NCBI GenBank assembly: GCA_039815145.1
Contig: JBCBZW010000012.1
Span: 16,605-80,604, forward strand
Direction: 5' to 3'
Length of the DNA: 64,000 nucleotides
Origin: Pseudomonadota bacterium
GTDB lineage: Bacteria > Pseudomonadota > Gammaproteobacteria > Steroidobacterales > JBCBZW01
Shown here: piece by piece, positions 43,885 to 52,051 of the stretch
How positions within the stretch are numbered: the first letter of the stretch is position 1
Layout: each line of letters begins with the position of its first letter
Position numbers and translations under genes: made by a program
The notes under the pieces: generated by a model
Databases searched by the model: none
Told to the model about the DNA's origin: nothing
Seen by the model: the letters and a program-made list of their open reading frames with translations, nothing else

Positions 43885-44511
43885 ATGAGTGGTAGCGAAG
43901 GGATGACCCGGCGAGACGCAGGCGACGACAACCAGTTGATGTCGAGGATCTCCCGCCAGGACAAGGCGGCGCTGCAGGCGCTGTACCTGGCCTACCACGG
44001 AAAATTGATGCGCTTCGCGCTGCGCGTGGTTCGCCGGCCCGAAGACGCGGAGGAAGTGGTCAATGACGTATTCATGGTGGTCTGGCGCGACGCCGGCACC
44101 TTCGAGGGACGCTCCCGGGTGTCCACCTGGCTCATGGGCATCGCCTACCGGCGGGCACTCAAGCACCTGCGCAAGGAGACGAGTCGCCTTCGCCTCGTCG
44201 CCTCGGGCGGCGGCGAGCGCGACGAGCCGGACCAGTACCTGGAGAGCGCCGAAGACGACGCCCCCCTCCCTGCCGACGCCCTCGAGCAGCAGGAGGTGGC
44301 CGACGTCGCCCTCAAGTCCCTACCCGCCGACCAGCGACTCATGGTGGAGCTCGCCCTGGTCATGGGTCACTCGTATCCGGAGATTGCCGAGATGGCGGAT
44401 TGTCCGGTGAACACGGTGAAGACACGCATGTTCCACGCCCGTAAGCGGATGCGCGACGCGCTGAAAGCCACGGGCCTGGGCACCGACCTGGCAGATGCCT
44501 TGGGAGCCTGA
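43885..44511 (+). CDS. ECF sigma factor
   Basis: From ATG 43885 the 208-aa protein has sigma region 2 (ALYLAYHGKLMRFALRVVRR, VVNDVFMVVWRDAGTF, STWLMGIAYRRALKHLRK) and region 4 (LPADQRLMVELALVMGHS, EIAEMADCPVNTVKTRMFHA). An internal start at 43903 is possible. The text before this ATG is the antisense of the kinase gene. The anti-sigma gene starts 2 nt after its stop. Confidence 0.9.
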   Translation: MSGSEGMTRRDAGDDNQLMSRISRQDKAALQALYLAYHGKLMRFALRVVRRPEDAEEVVNDVFMVVWRDAGTFEGRSRVSTWLMGIAYRRALKHLRKETSRLRLVASGGGERDEPDQYLESAEDDAPLPADALEQQEVADVALKSLPADQRLMVELALVMGHSYPEIAEMADCPVNTVKTRMFHARKRMRDALKATGLGTDLADALGA

Positions 44512-44513
44512 AG

Positions 44514-45158
44514 ATGAGCAACCCACAAGACGACGACACGAACCGCGCGCGCCTGGCGCCGGACCTGGCAGACGATGCGGGATGGACCCTGCTCGCCCGC
44601 TCCCTGCACACCCGCAGCGACGACGAGGTGGCGCGCAGCCAGGCCGCCGGCATGAGCGCCGAGCACGGGCTCGACAAGCTGATGTCCCGCCTCGAGGCGC
44701 AGGAGGAAGCCGAGGAAGCCCGTTCCTCGACGATCGAGGATCAACCGTCGCCGCGCGAAGGCGCGCCCTGGTGGATCGTGCGAACGCAGGCCGCGGCCAT
44801 CGTGGCCCTCGCCGCGTCCCTGGCCGTCGTCGCCCTGTGGCTCCCTGGGCTGCAAGGTCCGACCCTCGGCTACGAGACGTTTTCGGATCCCAAGGCGCCG
44901 GCCCCGGTCACCCAGCTGCGCGTGGTGTTCAGCCCCGAGACGTCCATGACAGAGATGCGTGCGCTGCTGCAGTCGATCGATGCCCAGGTCAGCGCCGGCC
45001 CCACCTCGGGCGGCGCCTTCAGCCTAGCCCTCGCCGAGGTGGACGAGTACACCGTGGCGGCCGCCCTGGCGGACCTGCGGGCGGATGAACGCGTGCTCTT
45101 CGCCGAACCCGTATCCGACGCCCGCGCGAGCGGCGCCGGCTACGATGGGCGGCCCTGA
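44514..45158 (+). CDS. Single-pass anti-sigma factor with subtilase-prodomain-like outer part
   Basis: The 214-aa protein has an acidic N-terminus (about 1-85), one TM helix at about 91-112 (AAAIVALAASLAVVALW) and an outer domain, residues about 130-205, with QLRVVFSPETSMTEMRALLQ and FSLALAEVDEYTVAAALADL. The latter resembles I9-type subtilisin propeptides. As it follows the ECF gene by 2 nt and precedes the subtilase by 1 nt, it is probably the membrane anti-sigma factor, and the outer part may bind the subtilase encoded next. Confidence 0.7.
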   Translation: MSNPQDDDTNRARLAPDLADDAGWTLLARSLHTRSDDEVARSQAAGMSAEHGLDKLMSRLEAQEEAEEARSSTIEDQPSPREGAPWWIVRTQAAAIVALAASLAVVALWLPGLQGPTLGYETFSDPKAPAPVTQLRVVFSPETSMTEMRALLQSIDAQVSAGPTSGGAFSLALAEVDEYTVAAALADLRADERVLFAEPVSDARASGAGYDGRP

Positions 45159-45159
45159 G

Positions 45160-46389
45160 ATGTTCGCCCGCGCACTCATCGCCGGCCTGGCGCTGCTGTT
45201 GATGCAGCCCGCCGCCTTCGCGGGCGCCGTCGCCCCCGAGCCAGCGGCGGACGACGAACGTCGCATGCTGATCACCATCGTCGACCCGCAGCACAACCAG
45301 CGCGTGGCAATCCCCGGCGAGACCGGCGCCTACGCGGTGCGCCGGGGCTACAGCCCTTCCGGGGTGGTGCAACGGCGCCTGCGCGGCATCGCTCGCCGCC
45401 ACGCGTTGGAAGTCATCGACGGCTGGCAGATGGCCTCGCTAGGCGTCTACTGCGCCCTGGTGGAAGCCAAGCCCGAGCCGATGCGCACGCGCCAGCAGGT
45501 GTTGCAGGCCCTGCGCGCCGATCGCCAGGTGGAGTCGGCGCAGCCCCTGAACGCCTTCGAGGTGCGCGGGGCGATGGCGGTCGACGACCCCTACGCGTCC
45601 CTGCAGGCGGCGCACACGGCCATGGACATCGGCAAGGCCCATCGCTGGGCCACGGGCAAGGGCGTGCGCGTCGCCGTCATCGACACGGGCATCGACGCCC
45701 GCCACAAGGACCTGCGCAAGCGCATCCGCGAGTCGCGCAACTTCGTGCCCGGTGAGCCCGCCGCGGAGATCCACGGCACGGCGGTAGCCGGCGTGATCGG
45801 CGCCATCGCCGGCAACGGCCTCGGCGGGTACGGCGTGGCCCCCGAAGTGAGCCTGTTCGCCTATCGGGCCTGCTGGGATGCCCCTGGCTCGGGCGGCAGT
45901 GCCGGGCGTTGCGATTCGTTCACCTTAGCGCGAGCCCTGGACCGGGCTATCGACAAGGCGGTGGACGTGGTCAACCTTAGCCTCGCGGGGCCCGCCGATC
46001 CGCTGCTGACGCGGTTGGTGGACGAGGCGCTCGCCAAGGGCATCATCGTGGTGGGCCCGCGCGTGGCCGACGCGCGCGCCGAGTTTCCCGCCACGATCGA
46101 GGGCGTGATCGCCGTCACCTCCGCGCCCGTGGACGGCGCGATCGCGGCGCCGGGTGCCGACGTGCTCACCACCGTGCCGAGCGACGCCTTCGACTTCATG
46201 CAGGGCGTGTCCTTCGCCACCGCCCACGTGAGCGGCGTGGTGGCATTGCTCCGCGAGCGCCAGCCGGACGCGTCCCCCAACGTGATTTACGAAGCGCTTA
46301 GGTCGAGCGCCAACATGGTGCCGGAGGGGGCGGTGGTCAACGCCTGCCACGCCCTGGATTCGATCGCCGATACGGCGTGCGGCCAGTAG
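45160..46389 (+). CDS. Subtilisin-like serine protease (S8) with altered oxyanion site
   Basis: The ATG at 45160 gives 409 aa with a signal peptide (RALIAGLALLLMQPAAFAG). The triad is in place: VIDTG (D175), EIHGTAV (H205) and GVSFATAH (S351). However the AAGN motif holding the oxyanion Asn reads VVGPR (about 297-301) and the GTSMA motif reads GVSFA. The protease may be slow, specialised or a sensor. It lies in an operon with an ECF sigma and anti-sigma, so it may take part in regulated proteolysis. An ATG at 45145 is a possible earlier start. Confidence 0.82.
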   Translation: MFARALIAGLALLLMQPAAFAGAVAPEPAADDERRMLITIVDPQHNQRVAIPGETGAYAVRRGYSPSGVVQRRLRGIARRHALEVIDGWQMASLGVYCALVEAKPEPMRTRQQVLQALRADRQVESAQPLNAFEVRGAMAVDDPYASLQAAHTAMDIGKAHRWATGKGVRVAVIDTGIDARHKDLRKRIRESRNFVPGEPAAEIHGTAVAGVIGAIAGNGLGGYGVAPEVSLFAYRACWDAPGSGGSAGRCDSFTLARALDRAIDKAVDVVNLSLAGPADPLLTRLVDEALAKGIIVVGPRVADARAEFPATIEGVIAVTSAPVDGAIAAPGADVLTTVPSDAFDFMQGVSFATAHVSGVVALLRERQPDASPNVIYEALRSSANMVPEGAVVNACHALDSIADTACGQ

Positions 46390-46398
46390 GCGAGGTGC

Positions 46399-47100
46399 TC
46401 AGCGCGCGTAGCTGATGCTCAGGACCAGGCGCGTATCGCCACGATCGCCCTGAATGCCGTTCACATCGCCAACGGTGCCTTCGCCCGCCAGCTGCACGGC
46501 CACGCGCCGGTGCAGCCACTGCACGCCCACGCGCCAAAAGCCGTGATCGTTCCAGACGTCGCGATCGAAGAACTGGGCACCGCCGGTGGCCGTGAGGCGC
46601 CAGTGGTCGGCCAGGGGATAGTGGCCGCTCACCTCCACGGCCCCGCCCGGCTCGTTCTCGCCGAGGGCATCGCGCGTGTAGGTGAGACGTCCCGAGATCG
46701 ACTGGCGGAAGCTCCAGCCGAGGGCGAGTTCGGTGTAGCTGAACTCGAGGGCGTTCGGAAAGTCGTAGCGCACCAGATCGCCGCGCAGGGTCCAGTTGTC
46801 GCCGAGGCTCACGCTGCGACCGAGGTAACTCTCCACCAGCGTGCGACGGGTCTCACCGGGACGCCCCGGCAGATCGATGGTGGCGAACGTGACCCCTAGG
46901 TACGCCGCATCCCCCAGCGGTTGATCCACGCTGACGGCGACGGCCGGGTGTCCCGCGGAACGGCTCAAGCCGCGGTGCTGCAGGCTGGTGGTCGCCTGCA
47001 GCAGGAGCGTTGGCGGCACGGCCATCGCGACCGGCGCAAACAACAACAGCGTGAGCACGCAGAGCGCGCCGCGAGGGCAGGGGAAAGGGGTGGAGCGCAT
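46399..47100 (-). CDS. Outer-membrane beta-barrel protein, TIGR02001-like
   Basis: The 233-aa protein has a signal peptide (ALCVLTLLLFAPVAMA) and alternating aromatic/polar strands (VAVSVDQPLGDAAYLGVTFA, TLVESYLGRSVSLGDNWTL, YTELALGWSFRQSISGRL) ending in Y-A-R. The layout fits the family of conserved proteobacterial barrels TIGR02001. It converges on the subtilase gene, 9 bp apart. The substrate is unknown. Confidence 0.72.
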   Translation of the reverse strand: MRSTPFPCPRGALCVLTLLLFAPVAMAVPPTLLLQATTSLQHRGLSRSAGHPAVAVSVDQPLGDAAYLGVTFATIDLPGRPGETRRTLVESYLGRSVSLGDNWTLRGDLVRYDFPNALEFSYTELALGWSFRQSISGRLTYTRDALGENEPGGAVEVSGHYPLADHWRLTATGGAQFFDRDVWNDHGFWRVGVQWLHRRVAVQLAGEGTVGDVNGIQGDRGDTRLVLSISYAR

Positions 47101-47208
47101 GCCGTCCTTTGGCGTTCACGAGCTGGCGGGGCGCTCGGATTGTACCCCGCGCGCCGACGCCTGAGCGCTCCATTGATCCGCTTTCCCGCCCCATCGGTAC
47201 GACGCGCG

Positions 47209-47643
47209 TCAGGGTGTGCTCGGCGCGGCCTCTTCCGCGGCCAGCTCGTTGGCACGCCGGCGCGCCTCCTGGATCTCCCGATAGGCCGCGTGCGCATGCA
47301 GGCGCGATCGCGGCTTCGCAAACCGGTGAATCAAGACCATGTTGAGGAAGTGGATGATGCCCAGCACGAGCAGCACGAAGCCCACCCCGGACGCCTGATA
47401 CACGATGAGGTCTTCCAGGTGCTGGATGCTCACCCCGGTTTGCATGCGCAGGAGGACGAACCCCAGGTTGATCAGGTAGAAGCCCACCACCAGCAGGTGG
47501 TTGGTGGACTTGGCGAGCTCGATGTTGCCGCCGAAGCCCTCGATGAGGAAGGCGAGGCCGTTGCGACTGAGCGTCTGCGAGACGAACACGGTGATGGCGA
47601 TGCTCAAGGTCAAGTAGGTGAGGTAGGTGGCTGAAGTGAGCAC
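47209..47643 (-). CDS. Small integral membrane protein
   Basis: The GTG at 47643 is placed after AGGAGGAG, so the 144-aa protein starts VLTSATYLTYLTLSIAITVF; upstream frame to 47682 is possible. Three hydrophobic segments are visible (about 1-22, 45-65, 85-110) and a charged C-terminus with RFAKPRSRLHAHAAYREIQE. I know no family for it. Confidence 0.72.
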   Translation of the reverse strand: MLTSATYLTYLTLSIAITVFVSQTLSRNGLAFLIEGFGGNIELAKSTNHLLVVGFYLINLGFVLLRMQTGVSIQHLEDLIVYQASGVGFVLLVLGIIHFLNMVLIHRFAKPRSRLHAHAAYREIQEARRRANELAAEEAAPSTP

Positions 47644-47829
47644 GGTGAGAGACTCCTCCTGGTGAATGAACGGGCGCAGCACGCCAGCTGCGCCCCCAGG
47701 ATCAGACCTAAGCGCCTCGCCCGGCCTCCGATCGGCGGATCTCGGAACGATCCGATGCGCATCCCTCGCGAACTCAGGGACTTAAGGAATTCCGGGAAGA
47801 TAATCGGGAAGCCGCAGGGCGCCCGTGAC

Positions 47830-48327
47830 TCAGGTACGGCGATCGATCGCGCTGGCGAGCCACGCCCGCGCCTGCGCGTGGTGCGCATGCCAGGCCGCCC
47901 AGGCGTCCCTCGCCCAGGCGAGCACCACGCGTTTGTGCTCGTGCGCATCGGGGGCGTCGCGTACGTCCACGATGGTCAGGGCGCCGCGCTGGCGCGGCGG
48001 CGGATCGGGCTGCGGCCGTTGCAGGGGCGGGTTGCCGTTGAGGTAGTGGCTGATGGCCTGCGCCGCCCGCGGGTCATCGTTGCCCTCGATGGCCCAGCAA
48101 GCGCCCACGAGGTGGGCGGCTGCGGACTTGGCCGAGCGCATGTAGCGATCGGGGTGCTGCAGGGCGTAGGCGTCGACCGTCAGGCGATGTAGCGGCATGC
48201 GCTGCGGCTCCGAGAAGTCGCGCGCGATCACCTTCTGGAAGATGGCGTCGCAAGCGGCCAGATCGTCGGGCTCGGCGGCCCCGCAGGCAGGGCAGCCGCT
48301 GGTGCCGTGTTGAGAGGCGTCAGCCAT
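47830..48327 (-). CDS. DUF5946 protein
   Basis: The 165-aa protein begins with a Cys pair that could bind zinc (GCPACGAAEPDDLAAC). Then follow HRLTVDAYALQHPDRYMRSA, AAHLVGACWAIEGND and AWARDAWAAWHAHHAQARAW. This is the DUF5946 pattern, with no known function. It is 21 bp after the HIBADH-like gene on the same strand, so likely co-transcribed. Confidence 0.82.
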   Translation of the reverse strand: MADASQHGTSGCPACGAAEPDDLAACDAIFQKVIARDFSEPQRMPLHRLTVDAYALQHPDRYMRSAKSAAAHLVGACWAIEGNDDPRAAQAISHYLNGNPPLQRPQPDPPPRQRGALTIVDVRDAPDAHEHKRVVLAWARDAWAAWHAHHAQARAWLASAIDRRT

Positions 48328-48348
48328 GTCTCTCGGAGATCCTTGGGA

Positions 48349-49230
48349 TTAGCGGGCAGGCGCGGCACCGTCGTCGTAGAGCTGCACGATGCCCGTGATG
48401 TTGTCCCCACCCAGCCCTTGTGAGAGCCCTCGCGCATACACGTCGCCGGCTCGCTCGGCCATGGGCACCTGCGCATCGTAGGCCTGCGCGGAGCGCGCCA
48501 ACAAGCCGAGGTCCTTGGCCACCAGCTCGATCGGAAAGGCAGGGGCCCAAGCGCCGGCCACCATGGCGTCGGCGGATACCTTGGCAGCGGGGCTGCACAC
48601 CGGGGTCTCACCGATGATCTGCACCGCCAGGGCCGGATCGATGCCGGCGCGGCGGGAAAAGCCTATCAACTCCGCCATCACCCCGAGCTGCGTGGCGAGC
48701 ATCGCGTTGATCATCAGCTTGAGCGTGGCACCGGCGCCGGTCGCGCCCACCCGGTGCACGGCGCCCGCCATCGGCGCCAGCACGGGCGTGAGTCGCGCGC
48801 AGTCGTCTTCCTCACCACCCAATACGAAGATTAGCTTGCCCGCCTCCGCCTGGGGGCGAGAGCCGGCGAGGGGCGCGTCGACGAAGGCGCGACCTGCCGC
48901 GGTGAAGGCCCCGGCGAGTTCGGACACCCAGGGCAGCGACAGGGTGGAGCACTCCACGGCCAAGACCTCCTCGCCCAACCCCGCGAGGGCGCCCTGGGTC
49001 GGGTCCAGCCAGACCTCACGCGAGGCTCCGTCGTCGCGCACCATCGAGAGCACCACGCTCGCCGCCTCGGCCGCGGCCCGGGGCGTCGGCGCCACGGCCG
49101 CGCCTTCGATCGCCTCGGCGCGTTCGCGGGTGCGGTTCCACACCGTCACGGGCACGCCGGCTGCCACCAGGCGCGCCGCCATGCGGCTGCCCATCGCCCC
49201 GGCGCCCAATATCGCCACTCGTTCGGTCAT
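48349..49230 (-). CDS. NAD(P)-dependent beta-hydroxyacid dehydrogenase (HIBADH/GLYR family)
   Basis: The 293-aa protein has a Rossmann loop (VAILGAGAMGSRMAARLVAA), the substrate motif VDAPLAGSRPQAEAGKL and the catalytic Lys in GAGATLKLMINAML. This is the family that reduces or oxidises 3-hydroxyisobutyrate, tartronate semialdehyde or succinic semialdehyde; the substrate is not determined. It is divergent from the LysR gene at 49332, which probably controls it. Confidence 0.87.
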   Translation of the reverse strand: MTERVAILGAGAMGSRMAARLVAAGVPVTVWNRTRERAEAIEGAAVAPTPRAAAEAASVVLSMVRDDGASREVWLDPTQGALAGLGEEVLAVECSTLSLPWVSELAGAFTAAGRAFVDAPLAGSRPQAEAGKLIFVLGGEEDDCARLTPVLAPMAGAVHRVGATGAGATLKLMINAMLATQLGVMAELIGFSRRAGIDPALAVQIIGETPVCSPAAKVSADAMVAGAWAPAFPIELVAKDLGLLARSAQAYDAQVPMAERAGDVYARGLSQGLGGDNITGIVQLYDDGAAPAR

Positions 49231-49331
49231 CGCCTGACTCCTGTCGTTCGAAACGTGGGGGACGTTTTACTACCACCCGAAAAGGCGATAAATACCCATT
49301 CCGGCAGCTTACTCGTGCAATATTCGCAGGA
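49231..49331. promoter_or_regulatory. Divergent intergenic region, likely LysR operator
   Basis: 101 bp between two divergent start codons. It is AT-richer than its surroundings (for example GCGATAAATACCC and TGCAATATTCGCA). LysR proteins usually bind T-N11-A sites here, but I cannot choose one. Confidence 0.45.
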
Positions 49332-50258
49332 ATGAAGGTCGATACGCTCCAGCTGTTCGTCGAGGTGGCGCGCCGCCTGAGCTTCGCCGCCGTGGCGGAG
49401 TCGCGCGGGGTGAATCCCTCGTCCGTCTCGCGGGTGATCGGCCAGCTCGAGGCAAACCTGGGCGTGCGCCTGTTCCAGCGCACCACCCGCAGCATGACCC
49501 TCACGGAGGCGGGCGAGCTGTATCTGCAACGGGTCGCGGCCGTGCTCGAGGAGCTCGACCAGGCGCAGGAGCAGGCCCGCCAGCTCGACAGCGGCCCGCG
49601 TGGCACGCTGCGCCTGACGGCGTCGGTGGCCTTCGGTGAGCGCGTGATCGTGCCGCGAACTCCACGCTTCCAGGCGCGCTATCCGGACGTGGCGCTAGAG
49701 CTGCTCTTCACCGACGACAACCTCGACCTCGTGCGCGAGGGCATTGATCTTGCCGTGCGCCTCACGCCCATGATGAGCGGGGATGTGGTGGCCACGCGTC
49801 TGTGCCCCACCGCCTACCGCGTGGTGGCGAGCCCGGCCTACCTCGATCGGGCCCCGCCCGTGCGCGAGCCGCAGGACCTCACCGAGCACGCGTGCTGCGT
49901 CTTTGCGCTACCCGCCTTTCGCGGCGAGTGGACCTATCGCCCGCGCCGAGGAGATTCGGAAGGTGCCCCTGGCACGGTGGCCATCCGCAGCCACCTGGTG
50001 GTGTCGTCCGCCCTGAGCCTGCGATCGCTGGTGTTGGCGGGCGCCGGCCCGGCGCTCCTCGCCGACTGGCTGATCCGCGACGACTTGGCGTCGGGCGCCC
50101 TGGTCGATCTCCTGCCGGCCTACGAGGTGACGGCCACCCGCTTCGACACCGCCGCCTGGCTGGCAATGCCGAGTCGCGCCTACCTGCCGCAGCGTGTACG
50201 GGTGATGATCGACTTCCTGAAGGAGGAGTGCTCCCCGGGCGGGTGGCAGCCCGTGTAA
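49332..50258 (+). CDS. LysR-family transcriptional regulator
   Basis: The 308-aa protein has the N-terminal winged helix (TLQLFVEVARRLSFAAVAES, VNPSSVSRVIGQLEANLGV, RLFQRTTRSMTLTEAG) and the C-terminal inducer domain (GTLRLTASVAFGERVIVPR, DLVREGIDLAVRLTPM). It resembles the CrgA/DsdC-like group with an EGIDLAVR motif. It is divergent from the dehydrogenase gene, which is its likely target. Confidence 0.92.
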   Translation: MKVDTLQLFVEVARRLSFAAVAESRGVNPSSVSRVIGQLEANLGVRLFQRTTRSMTLTEAGELYLQRVAAVLEELDQAQEQARQLDSGPRGTLRLTASVAFGERVIVPRTPRFQARYPDVALELLFTDDNLDLVREGIDLAVRLTPMMSGDVVATRLCPTAYRVVASPAYLDRAPPVREPQDLTEHACCVFALPAFRGEWTYRPRRGDSEGAPGTVAIRSHLVVSSALSLRSLVLAGAGPALLADWLIRDDLASGALVDLLPAYEVTATRFDTAAWLAMPSRAYLPQRVRVMIDFLKEECSPGGWQPV

Positions 50259-50315
50259 GGATTCGCCGCCCGCCGACGACAGTGGGGAGGAACACCGGCA
50301 GAGTGCCCCCTACCG

Positions 50316-50813
50316 ATGAGCGCGCCCGACTTCGACAGCCTCGTCCGCGACCACGCGGACATGATCCGACGCATCGCCTCGTCCTACGAGTACGTGCCGG
50401 CGGCGGCGGACGAGCTGATGCAGGAGATCCTCCTCGCCGTGTGGCGCTCCCTCGACCGCTTCCGGGGCGAGTCGTCCTTGCGCACGTGGATCGCGCGCAT
50501 CGCCCATAACGTGAGCGTCAGCCACGTGCGACGGGCGATGCGCCGCCCGCCCGTCGACCACGCCGAAGCGCCGGAGCTGGCCGACGACAGCGCCGAGCCC
50601 TCGGCCACCCTCGCCGCCTACGACGAGCGCGCCCAGCTCCTCGCGGCCATCCAGCAGCTGCCCCTCGGCCAACGCCAGGTGCTCAGCCTGCACCTCGAAG
50701 ACTTCGACTACGGCGAGATCGCCGATGCCCTCGGCATCAGCGTGACCAACGTCGGAGCCCGTCTCACCCGCGCGCGCCAAGCCCTCGCGCGCCACCTGGA
50801 GCCAAGCGCATGA
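50316..50813 (+). CDS. ECF sigma factor
   Basis: The 165-aa protein has sigma region 2 (LVRDHADMIRRIASSYEYVP, LMQEILLAVWRSLDRF, LRTWIARIAHNVSVSHV) and region 4 (LPLGQRQVLSLHLEDFDY, GEIADALGISVTNVGARL). It overlaps the next gene by ATGA. It is the same layout as the sigma operon at 36998-38064. Confidence 0.9.
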   Translation: MSAPDFDSLVRDHADMIRRIASSYEYVPAAADELMQEILLAVWRSLDRFRGESSLRTWIARIAHNVSVSHVRRAMRRPPVDHAEAPELADDSAEPSATLAAYDERAQLLAAIQQLPLGQRQVLSLHLEDFDYGEIADALGISVTNVGARLTRARQALARHLEPSA

Positions 50814-51400
50814 ACATGGATCAGCACCTGCGCGAGCTGTGGCAAGCGAGCGACCCGGTGGACACGCAAGCCATCCTCGGCCGCTTGCATCGGATGGAGG
50901 CGACCCAGCAGCGGGTCAACTGGATCGGCTTCATCGCCGGGATGTTCTTCATCGCCTTGATCGTCCTGGCCGAGTGGCGCCTCGCCGCCACCGGCAGCAC
51001 GGCCCAGTGGTGGGTGCCGATCAGCCTGGCCGTGGTGATGACGGGCTCCTGGGCGAACCATCTGTTCACGGCGCGCCGCCTCCAGGCACGTATCGCCCGC
51101 GCCGATCCGCGCGCCCTGCTGCGCTTTACGATCGGCCGCGCCAAGGCGGGCCTGTGGCTCGCCCGCGGCCTCTACGCAGGCTTTCCCCTCGGCATGGTGG
51201 CCGGCGTGATCACCAGTCGCCTGTTGCACGGCGACGACCCCTCCTTCGGCCTCCCGATGGCGTTACGTCTACTCGTGATCCTGGCGGCGCTAGCAGGACT
51301 CATCGGTGGCGTGTGGCAGGGACTTCGGCTCGCCCGCCTGCGACGGGAGGATATTCGCGAACTGACGGCGCGCCTGGCCCAGGCGGAGCAGGACCTGTAA
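50810..51400 (+). CDS. Multi-TM partner of ECF sigma factor (candidate anti-sigma)
   Basis: The 196-aa protein has a short soluble N-terminus (MNMDQHLRELWQASDPVD...), then helices at about 42-60, 64-80, 110-130 and 145-165 (GFIAGMFFIALIVLAEW, VPISLAVVMTGSWANHL, GLYAGFPLGMVAGVI and LVILAALAGLIGGVWQ) and a C-terminal coiled segment. Coupling to the sigma gene suggests control of that sigma. The resemblance to 36998-37561 is in layout. Confidence 0.65.
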   Translation: MNMDQHLRELWQASDPVDTQAILGRLHRMEATQQRVNWIGFIAGMFFIALIVLAEWRLAATGSTAQWWVPISLAVVMTGSWANHLFTARRLQARIARADPRALLRFTIGRAKAGLWLARGLYAGFPLGMVAGVITSRLLHGDDPSFGLPMALRLLVILAALAGLIGGVWQGLRLARLRREDIRELTARLAQAEQDL

Positions 51401-51477
51401 GGACCGCGACCGACCTGACGACTGTCCCATTGTACAGCGCACCAAGGCGCATCCACCCCAACGACAGGAGTCGCCCG

Positions 51478-51702
51478 ATGAGACTGAACGACAACGCTGC
51501 CCTGGCCCTCGCCCTCGGATTCACCTACGGCACCTTGGCCGCCAAGGCCCTGAAGACAGGCGATACCTTCCAGGGCGTCCTGCTGCTGATCGCCGGCATC
51601 ACCCTCGCCGTCGGCCTGTGGCGGGCACGGGGGAGCGACAGCACCCATTGCCTTCAAACACGTGACGATGAGCCTATGGCGCCGGTATCGACGGAGCGCT
51701 GA
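51478..51702 (+). CDS. Small membrane protein
   Basis: The 74-aa frame starts at ATG 51478 with AGGAG 8 nt upstream. It has hydrophobic segments ALALALGFTYGTLAAKAL and FQGVLLLIAGITLAVGLW. It is the third gene of the sigma operon, 77 bp downstream of the previous one. The function is unknown. Confidence 0.6.
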   Translation: MRLNDNAALALALGFTYGTLAAKALKTGDTFQGVLLLIAGITLAVGLWRARGSDSTHCLQTRDDEPMAPVSTER

Positions 51703-52051
51703 CGCGCCGTGACGTCTACCAAGCGAGCGCCGCGCGTCACTCCTTATATAGAGCCCGCACTACCAACGACGCACCACACTCGGCATGAGGAGCCATTTTC
51801 CGCCACCCGCACGCTTAACCCATCGAAACCGTTAGCCAATAGATGATCCCGAATACCATAAGCAGTCGGTGACTTTCCAGAACGCCGGCATCCATCGATA
51901 GCCGATCGTTTAACGCGAGCGTTATGCGGATCGCGTCACACTTTCGCTGAAACGCCCCCATGAAACGTCCACGTCAGTTCCCGCACGACGCGCTGAAATA
52001 CACCGGCCTGCAGCAAAGACGGCTGCACACAAAGCTAACCGGGAACGAACC
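51703..52051. other. Intergenic region upstream of the first tandem subtilase
   Basis: No gene is seen in these 349 bases. The second half holds the three conserved blocks described at 51934-52002. An inverted repeat TGACGCGC/GCGCGTCA with a 24-nt loop (51700-51739) overlaps the end of the preceding gene. Confidence 0.6.
51934..52002 (+). promoter_or_regulatory. Conserved promoter-like region of tandem subtilase 1
   Basis: Three blocks, CGTCACACTTT (51934-51944), CGTCCACG (51966-51973) and CGCTGAAATACA (51991-52002), are identical to blocks upstream of the second subtilase, with identical spacing (21 and 17 nt, then 49 nt to the ATG), while the spacers have diverged. This conserved-box pattern suggests an ECF-type promoter or leader element. 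The sigma factor is not known. Confidence 0.65.

Noticed and set aside
51700..51739. 8-bp inverted repeat at the end of the small membrane protein gene
   Set aside because: Loop of 24 nt and no T-run; too weak for a terminator call.
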